Source: Nocardioidaceae bacterium UBA4001
Lineage (GTDB): Bacteria > Actinomycetota > Actinomycetes > Propionibacteriales > Nocardioidaceae
Assembly: GCA_002384855.1 (NCBI GenBank)
Contig: DGBP01000017.1
Location: 1 to 19,070 of the forward strand
Length of the DNA: 19,070 nucleotides
Reading direction: 5' to 3'
Both the position numbers and the translations under genes were made by a program. The notes beneath the pieces are model-generated. The model did no database searches. It was given only the letters and a program-made list of their open reading frames with translations, and had not been told where the DNA came from. This document shows positions 14,805 through 19,070 of the stretch, piece after piece (within the stretch, counting starts at the first letter, position 1; each line of letters opens with the position of its first letter).

Positions 14805-15646
14805 CGAACCAGACCCCAGCTCCCGTCGGCGGCTCCGGCTCCGCCGCGGTCACGGACATGCTGACCGTCCGCGGCATCAAGAAGACCTTCGGCCGCGTGA
14901 ACGCCCTCCGCGAGGCGAGCATGTCCCTCCCACGCGGCCAGGTCACCGCGATCGTCGGCGACAACGGCGCCGGCAAGTCCACGCTCGTGAAGTGCATCGT
15001 CGGCGTCCACGCGCCCGACGAGGGGGAGGTGCTCCTCGACGGGGAGCGCGTCCACTTCACCAACCCCCAGCAGGCCCGCGACGCCGGCATCGAGACCGTC
15101 TTCCAGGACCTCGCCCTCGTCGAGGACCTCACCGTCGCGGAGAACCTCTTCCTCGGCCGTGAGCCCACCCGCGGCGCGGGGCCGCTGCGGCTGCTCAACC
15201 GGCGTCGGATGCGCAGCGAGGCCCTCGACATGGTCAGCGCCCTGGCCATCAACGTGCCCCGCGTCAACGCCCGCGTGCGCCGCCTCAGCGGTGGCCAGCG
15301 CCAGGCCGTGTCGCTGGCCCGCGCCGCCGGCTTCTCCTCGAAGCTGATCGTGCTCGACGAGCCGACCGCCGCCCTCGGCGTCCAGGAGACCGCCCGCGTC
15401 GAGGAGCTGATCCTCGACCTCAAGCAGCGCGGCGTCACGATCCTGCTCATCAGCCACAACTTCGAGCAGGTCCTGCGCCTGTCCGACCAGGTCCAGGTGA
15501 TGCGCGCCGGAAGGACGGTCGCGCAGCGTCGTACCTCCGCCACCGACGGCCAGGAGCTCGTCGGCCTCGTCACCGGCGCGATCATCGACCCGGCCACCGC
15601 GGAGGCCGAAGTCGCCGACGCCCACGAAGAGGAGACCCTCGCATGA
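14801..15646 (+). CDS. Half-size sugar ABC transporter ATPase, FrcA-like
   Basis: Encodes 281 residues from ATG 14801 (ATGA overlap with the permease). One complete nucleotide-binding domain is present: Walker A GDNGAGKST (53-61, K59), Q-loop Q102, signature LSGGQRQ (162-168), Walker B LIVLDEP (D186, E187) and H-loop SHN (H219). Many rbs/xyl-type sugar importers use a fused ATPase of about 500 residues with two domains; this is a single-domain version like FrcA, so it should act as a homodimer. The C-terminal 35 residues are acidic (AEAEVADAHEEE). It powers import of the sugar bound by the lipoprotein. The epimerase gene overlaps its stop by four bases. Confidence 0.9.
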   Translation: MTNQTPAPVGGSGSAAVTDMLTVRGIKKTFGRVNALREASMSLPRGQVTAIVGDNGAGKSTLVKCIVGVHAPDEGEVLLDGERVHFTNPQQARDAGIETVFQDLALVEDLTVAENLFLGREPTRGAGPLRLLNRRRMRSEALDMVSALAINVPRVNARVRRLSGGQRQAVSLARAAGFSSKLIVLDEPTAALGVQETARVEELILDLKQRGVTILLISHNFEQVLRLSDQVQVMRAGRTVAQRRTSATDGQELVGLVTGAIIDPATAEAEVADAHEEETLA

Positions 15647-16497
15647 CCAACCAGCTCGGAGTCCACGCCCTCGTCTGGAGCGGCACGTGGGACGAGGCCG
15701 GTGCCCGGCACGCCATCTCGTCGGCCGCGACGGCAGGTTTCGACCTGATCGAGGTGCCGATCCTCGACCCGTTCGGCATCGACACCGCGATGACCCGACG
15801 CCTCCTCGACGAGCACGGCCTGAAGGCCGCCTGCTCGATGGGGCTCCCGCCCCACGCCGACGTCGCGAGCGAGGACGAGGGCGTGCAGGCCGAGGGCAAG
15901 AAGCTGCTCACCCGGGCCGTCGAGGTGGCCGGCGAGCTCGGCGCGGAGGCGCTGTGCGGCGTGCTGTACTCGCGGCTGGCGAAGTACCCCGGGCCGGCGA
16001 GTGCTCGGTCGCGGGCCCACGTCGTCGACGCGATGCAGCACCTCGCCGCGCAGGCCGCGTCCGCCGGGGTGCCGGTCAACCTCGAGGTGGTCAACCGCTA
16101 CGAGACCAACGTCGTGAACACGGCCGAGGCGATGCTGGAGCTGATCGACGAGACCGGTGCCGCGAACCTCGCCGTGCACCTGGACACCTACCACATGAAC
16201 ATCGAGGAGGACGGCTTCCGCAAGCCCGTCGAGCAGGTGGGCGACCGGCTCGGGTACGTCCACATCGGTGAGTCCCACCGCGGCTACCTCGGCACCGGCA
16301 CCATCGACTTCGACGCGTTCTTCGCGGCCGTGCGCGACAGCGGCTACCAGGGGACGGTCACCTTCGAGTCGTTCAGCTCCGCCGTGGTCCACCCCGACCT
16401 GAGCAACGACCTCGCGGTGTGGCGCAACCTGTGGAGCGACGGCGACGACCTCGCCCGTCACGCACACGAGTTCATGGCGTCGCGCCTGCGGGCATGA
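15643..16497 (+). CDS. D-psicose/D-tagatose 3-epimerase-like ketose epimerase
   Basis: Encodes 284 residues; ATG 15643 overlaps the ATPase stop and has AAGAGGAG (15627-15634) upstream. It is a TIM-barrel sugar isomerase (AP_endonuc_2 fold). The four catalytic metal ligands of the D-tagatose/D-psicose 3-epimerase family are all present at the expected spacing: E148 (LEVVNRYETN), D181 (HLDTYHMNIEE), H207 (YVHIGESHRGYLG) and E242 (VTFESFS). E210 and R213 fit the substrate-phosphate/hydroxyl side of the pocket. The family interconverts C3 epimers of free ketoses using a divalent metal. With the following kinase, the likely route is import, C3 epimerisation, then phosphorylation. The exact ketose (psicose, tagatose, ribulose or a deoxy sugar) cannot be fixed from sequence. 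Some relatives act on tetroses, so this is open. Confidence 0.85.
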   Translation: MTNQLGVHALVWSGTWDEAGARHAISSAATAGFDLIEVPILDPFGIDTAMTRRLLDEHGLKAACSMGLPPHADVASEDEGVQAEGKKLLTRAVEVAGELGAEALCGVLYSRLAKYPGPASARSRAHVVDAMQHLAAQAASAGVPVNLEVVNRYETNVVNTAEAMLELIDETGAANLAVHLDTYHMNIEEDGFRKPVEQVGDRLGYVHIGESHRGYLGTGTIDFDAFFAAVRDSGYQGTVTFESFSSAVVHPDLSNDLAVWRNLWSDGDDLARHAHEFMASRLRA

Positions 16498-16504
16498 GCC
16501 TCTT

Positions 16505-17971
16505 GTGAGCACACCGGACCGCGGTGCGACGTACCTCGGCATCGACCTCGGCACCAGCGGACTGAAGCTGACCCTGGTCGGCGCGGGTGGGTCGGTGGTC
16601 GCCGAGGCCGAGGGGGCGTACGACGTGCAGTCCCCTCGGCCGGGGTGGGCGGAGACCGACCCCCTCGACTGGGAGCGCGCGCTCGGGCTGTGCCTGGATC
16701 GGCTGGCCGCATCCTCGGCTGTCGTGGGGCCTCTTGCGGGGCCGGTCGCCGGGGTCGGCTTCAGCGGGCAGATGCACGGGGTCGTCCTGTCCTCGCCCGC
16801 CGGTGTGCCGTTGCGGCCCGCGCTGCTGTGGCCGGACCGCCGGGCGGCCTCGGTCATCGGCCGCTGGCAGGAGCTGGCGCCGGAGGTCCGCGGTGGTCTG
16901 GCGAACCCGCTCGTGCCGGGGATGGCCGGCCCCCTGCTGACCTGGCTGAGCGAGCACGAGCCCGCCTTGGTGCGGGACGCGGTCGTGGCGAGCCCGAAGG
17001 ACTTCCTCCGGCGACGGCTGAACGGCAGTGACTCGTCCCGCGACCGTTTCGGCGACCGCAGCGACGCCAGCGCCACCCTGCTGTGGGACCTGGTGGCCGA
17101 CGACTGGTCGGGGCCGGCGCTGTCGTTGGCGGGGGTCCGGCGGGAGCAGCTCCCGGTGATGGCCGCGAGCTCCTCCGTCGTGGGGGCCACGGCGGTGCTC
17201 GCGTCGCGGGGGCTCGCGGCGGGTGAGGTGCCGGTCGTGACCGGAGCGGGGGACACGGCCGCGGCGCTGGCGGGACTCGCCGCCTCTGGCGCCGTGCCGG
17301 AAGGTGCGGTCGTCGTCAACGCCGGCACCGGCATCCAGATCCTGCGCACCGGCGTGCGCCCGAGTGCTCGGGTCGACCCGCTGACCCATCTCTACTGCGA
17401 CGCCTCCGTTGGGTGGTACGAGATGCTCGCGATCCAGAACGGCGGCTTCGCCCTCACCTGGGCGCAGCGCCAGCTGGCGTCGTCGTGGGGCTCCTCTGTC
17501 GCTCTCGCTGCGGCGGTCCCGCCGGGCAGCCGCGGGGCGCTCTTCCTGCCCTTCCTCACCGGCGAGCGGGGCGGGGTGGCGCCTCCGGGCGCGACGGCCG
17601 GCTGGCGCTCGCTGACCACCTCGACGGAGCGGCCCGAGCTGTTGCGGGCGGCGTTCGAGGCGTACGCGTTCACGGTGCGTCGTGGGCTCGAGGTGCTCGG
17701 GTCGCCCGAGGGTCCGGTGGTCCTGTCCGGCGGCGGCGGCCGTGACCCCTGGGTGCGTCAGCTGCTCGCGGACGTGCTGGGGCGTTCGCTGTCCTACGTG
17801 TCCCTGCGCAGCGCGTCCGCCGTGGGCGCGGCGGTGCTGGCTGGCCGGGGGGTGGGCGTGGAGCTCGACGTGCCGGCGACCGTCGTACGGACCGATCCTT
17901 CGGGCCCGAACGTGCGGGACCGGCTCGACGAGGCCTATGCCCGCTGGGTGGCGGAGCTGCAGGCCGGCTGA
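16505..17971 (+). CDS. FGGY carbohydrate kinase, xylulokinase-like
   Basis: Encodes 488 residues, the usual XylB length. It starts at GTG 16505, seven bases after the epimerase stop; no ATG fits the frame there and no clear ribosome binding site is visible, so translation may depend on coupling. Motifs are GIDLGTSGLK (phosphate 1), FSGQMHGVV (86-94), ALLWPDRRA, the KDFLRRRL...SDAS segment typical of xylulokinases, the catalytic-base motif GAGD (D250), NAGTG, QNGGFALTW, PFLTGERGG and the adenosine motif VLSGGGGRDPWVRQLLADVLG. It transfers phosphate from ATP to a ketose, D-xylulose being the family default. Given the epimerase upstream, the true substrate is probably that enzyme's product. It is the last gene of the operon. 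Confidence 0.88.
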   Translation: MSTPDRGATYLGIDLGTSGLKLTLVGAGGSVVAEAEGAYDVQSPRPGWAETDPLDWERALGLCLDRLAASSAVVGPLAGPVAGVGFSGQMHGVVLSSPAGVPLRPALLWPDRRAASVIGRWQELAPEVRGGLANPLVPGMAGPLLTWLSEHEPALVRDAVVASPKDFLRRRLNGSDSSRDRFGDRSDASATLLWDLVADDWSGPALSLAGVRREQLPVMAASSSVVGATAVLASRGLAAGEVPVVTGAGDTAAALAGLAASGAVPEGAVVVNAGTGIQILRTGVRPSARVDPLTHLYCDASVGWYEMLAIQNGGFALTWAQRQLASSWGSSVALAAAVPPGSRGALFLPFLTGERGGVAPPGATAGWRSLTTSTERPELLRAAFEAYAFTVRRGLEVLGSPEGPVVLSGGGGRDPWVRQLLADVLGRSLSYVSLRSASAVGAAVLAGRGVGVELDVPATVVRTDPSGPNVRDRLDEAYARWVAELQAG

Positions 17972-18004
17972 CCGCGGGTCCCCCTCGGCAGGTGCCTCAG
18001 CCGG
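17964..18004. terminator. Bidirectional terminator candidate built over both stop codons
   Basis: CCGGCTGA (17964-17971) and TCAGCCGG (17997-18004) are exact reverse complements around a 25-base loop. The left arm contains the kinase stop and the right arm the acetyltransferase stop, so each gene ends with the same eight bases. Only 25 bases separate the convergent genes, so this stem could end transcription from both sides. No flanking T-runs are present. Confidence 0.45.
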
Positions 18005-18713
18005 GGCGCCGCGCGGAGCGCGCGTGCTCAGCCAGCACCACGAACGCCTCGGGCCACGGTGTGACGGCTTCGCGTGGCTGGTCCCGCTCGAGCACTGAGT
18101 GCCATCCGTCGACCATGCGGCCCCGGTGCGCCATCAGCGCCGGCACGAGCTGCGGGACCGGGAACCCGGACCGCCAGACCGCCTTGTAGCTGCCGTAGTT
18201 GCCGACGTTGGCCTGCCACGTCACGTGCTGCCAACCGAGTACGTCGAAGGCGTGGTCGACGACCAGCCGCACCGCCTGGCTCATCGCTCCTCGCCCTCGG
18301 ATCTCGGGGTGAGTGACGAAACCGAGGTTGCCCGACGCGTGCTCGTCGTCGCAGCCGAACGAGCGCAGGTCGATCGTGCCGCCGTAGCGACCGTCCATCT
18401 CGATGGCCCAGGAGATCTGCTCAGGTGACGGTCCCAGGCCGGTGAGGTACTCCTCGGCCATCTCGCGTGTGTAGGGGGAGGGGACCGTCGTCCACCGGAC
18501 CGTCTCCGGGTCGACGCACCGCTGGAGGATCGCGTCCAGGTCGCCGGACGCGTGAGGGCGCAGGACCACGGTCGAGCCCCGGAGCACCGGGATGGGGAGC
18601 GGCTCGGGTGTGTCGTCGGTCCCGGCCACGGCCTCGCGCCTGGCCTCGCGCCTGGCCTCGCGCCCGGCCTCGCGGGTGACCGGGTGCGGGTGGTCGTGCG
18701 GTGTCTCAGCCAC
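17997..18713 (-). CDS. GNAT acetyltransferase, RimJ/RimL-like
   Basis: Encodes 238 residues. The start is GTG 18713: GAGGAGG (18719-18725 on the minus strand) lies five bases upstream, whereas longer in-frame versions back to 18872 add only a low-complexity Arg/Pro stretch. The first 40 residues are His/Arg/Glu-rich and disordered, including EAGREARREARREA from a 12-nt tandem repeat. The GNAT fold follows: LRGSTVVLRPHASGDLDAIL, YGGTIDLRSF, LGFVTHPEIRGRGAM (acetyl-CoA loop R139-G142; the usual final Gly/Ala is Met144), VTWQANVGNYGS and SGF. The closest type acts on protein N-termini or small molecules. It is convergent to the sugar operon and probably unrelated to it. Its target is unknown. 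Confidence 0.82.
   Translation of the reverse strand: MAETPHDHPHPVTREAGREARREARREAVAGTDDTPEPLPIPVLRGSTVVLRPHASGDLDAILQRCVDPETVRWTTVPSPYTREMAEEYLTGLGPSPEQISWAIEMDGRYGGTIDLRSFGCDDEHASGNLGFVTHPEIRGRGAMSQAVRLVVDHAFDVLGWQHVTWQANVGNYGSYKAVWRSGFPVPQLVPALMAHRGRMVDGWHSVLERDQPREAVTPWPEAFVVLAEHARSARRPG
18631..18678. repeat. Four 12-nt tandem repeats inside the acetyltransferase gene
   Basis: GCCTCGCGCCTG occurs at 18631-18642 and 18643-18654, then GCCTCGCGCCCG at 18655-18666 and GCCTCGCGGGTG at 18667-18678. The first two copies are identical and divergence rises toward the gene start. On the minus strand they encode repeated Glu-Ala-Arg-Arg units in the disordered N-terminus. The unit keeps frame, so copy changes would only alter tail length. 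Confidence 0.85.
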
Positions 18714-19016
18714 GGGGACCTCCTCGGAGAAGCGTGCGGAACGAGATGGTGCGCTGCCTTGGTGGGCAGCCGCGCCATGTGGGTGTCGGAGCGGGCCGGG
18801 ACGGGCTGGGCTTCGACGGGTTGGGCTTCGACGGGTTGGCTCGGTGTGAGTCGCTTGGTCTGCCTGACCCAATGCAACGCGGCCGCGGGAAGCATATGGG
18901 AGTGCACCGTGCTCGACAGCGCCGCGGTCCTCTCGGCCGACGAGGCGCGTTCAGTCACGGTCGCGGACTCGGCTGGGGCGCGGGTTGTGCACAGGCACCG
19001 AGGTCGGTGTTCGGGA
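18714..19016. other. Intergenic region upstream of the acetyltransferase gene
   Basis: About 300 bases separate the GTG start of the minus-strand acetyltransferase from the promoter at the right edge. I see the minus-strand ribosome binding site at 18719-18725, a 15-nt tandem repeat at 18801-18840, and a small GGTC/GACC stem near 18857-18869. Open frames across it on both strands are low-complexity and without ribosome binding sites. No clear promoter for the acetyltransferase was found. Confidence 0.5.
18801..18840. repeat. 15-nt tandem repeat, about 2.7 copies
   Basis: ACGGGCTGGGCTTCG (18801-18815), ACGGGTTGGGCTTCG (18816-18830) and a partial third copy ACGGGTTGGC (18831-18840). It lies in non-coding DNA upstream of the acetyltransferase gene. 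Probably slippage-derived; a binding role is possible but not shown. Confidence 0.75.
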
Positions 19017-19039
19017 TTGTCGGGGGTGTTCGCTAGGGT
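19017..19039 (+). promoter_or_regulatory. PafBC-type (RecA-NDp) DNA-damage promoter
   Basis: TTGTCGGGG (19017-19025), eight bases, then TAGGGT (19034-19039) matches the mycobacterial LexA-independent damage-promoter consensus TTGTCRGTG-N8-TANNNT in spacing and at all strongly conserved positions; only the T of GTG differs. In mycobacteria this motif is activated by PafBC. It points rightwards, out of the window, so the next gene on the + strand is predicted to be DNA-damage inducible. Confidence 0.7.
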
Positions 19040-19056
19040 TGTTCGAACAGGTGTCC
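19040..19056 (+). promoter_or_regulatory. LexA-like palindrome next to the damage promoter
   Basis: TGTTCGAACA (19040-19049) is a perfect 10-bp palindrome, and CGAACAGGTGTCC (19044-19056) resembles the actinobacterial SOS box (CGAAC-N4-GTTCG) with a degenerate right half. It begins one base after the -10 hexamer, where a repressor would block transcription start. The right half is poor, so LexA binding is uncertain. Confidence 0.45.
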
Positions 19057-19070
19057 TGGATCTCTGCTTG

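Noticed and set aside
14785..17349. 854-residue open frame on the minus strand opposite the ATPase, epimerase and kinase genes
   Set aside because: Ser/Arg/Thr/Pro-rich product with no domain; the + strand carries intact catalytic motifs in three enzymes through the same DNA.
18631..18840. CRISPR-like array suggested by clustered repeats
   Set aside because: The repeats are 12 and 15 nt, directly abutting with no spacers, and there are no cas genes nearby.
18714..18872. 53-residue N-terminal extension of the acetyltransferase
   Set aside because: Low-complexity Arg/Pro/Ser translation over non-coding DNA; GAGGAGG with five-base spacing supports GTG 18713.

Overview
The window reads as chromosomal DNA from a very GC-rich actinobacterium. 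G or C dominates third codon positions in every real gene, start-stop overlaps of the ATGA type are frequent, and the right edge carries an actinobacterial DNA-damage promoter motif. The gene styles fit Nocardioidaceae (Nocardioides-like), but that placement is inference. No rRNA, tRNA, insertion sequence, integrase or CRISPR array was seen.

Region 1 (1-135) is the 3' end of an unidentified gene, followed by about 400 bases without a convincing gene that are rich in inverted repeats.

Region 2 (537-11445) is a tightly packed ten-gene block on the + strand that looks like a cell-surface or exopolysaccharide locus. It holds three family 2 glycosyltransferases, an HPr-kinase-like P-loop protein, a Wzx-type flippase, a large GT-C/Wzy-like membrane protein, two very small membrane proteins, a FlaR/adenylate-kinase-like P-loop protein, and a 984-residue secreted protein with two copies of an Ig-like plus CBM96-like pair. 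The likely logic is that cytoplasmic transferases build a lipid-linked glycan, the flippase exports it, the polytopic protein polymerises or decorates it, and the secreted protein binds or processes it outside. No initiating sugar-phosphate transferase and no Wzz/tyrosine-kinase length regulator lies in the window, so part of the pathway is elsewhere or upstream.

Region 3 (11449-17971) is a sugar uptake and catabolism cassette: a divergent ROK-family regulator, then a lipoprotein sugar binder, permease, half-size ABC ATPase, ketose 3-epimerase and FGGY (xylulokinase-like) kinase. The binder resembles D-allose/D-ribose binders, and the epimerase has the full D-psicose/D-tagatose 3-epimerase catalytic set. 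This suggests uptake of a rare ketose or aldose, epimerisation at C3 and then phosphorylation. The 113-base divergent spacer holds a promoter and candidate operators; a strong intercistronic hairpin separates the binder gene from the permease gene.

Region 4 (17997-19070) holds a convergent GNAT acetyltransferase gene with a 12-nt tandem repeat near its 5' end, a 15-nt tandem repeat upstream of it, and at the extreme right a promoter matching the PafBC-dependent DNA-damage consensus (TTGTCRGTG-N8-TANNNT) with a LexA-like palindrome just after it, reading out of the window.
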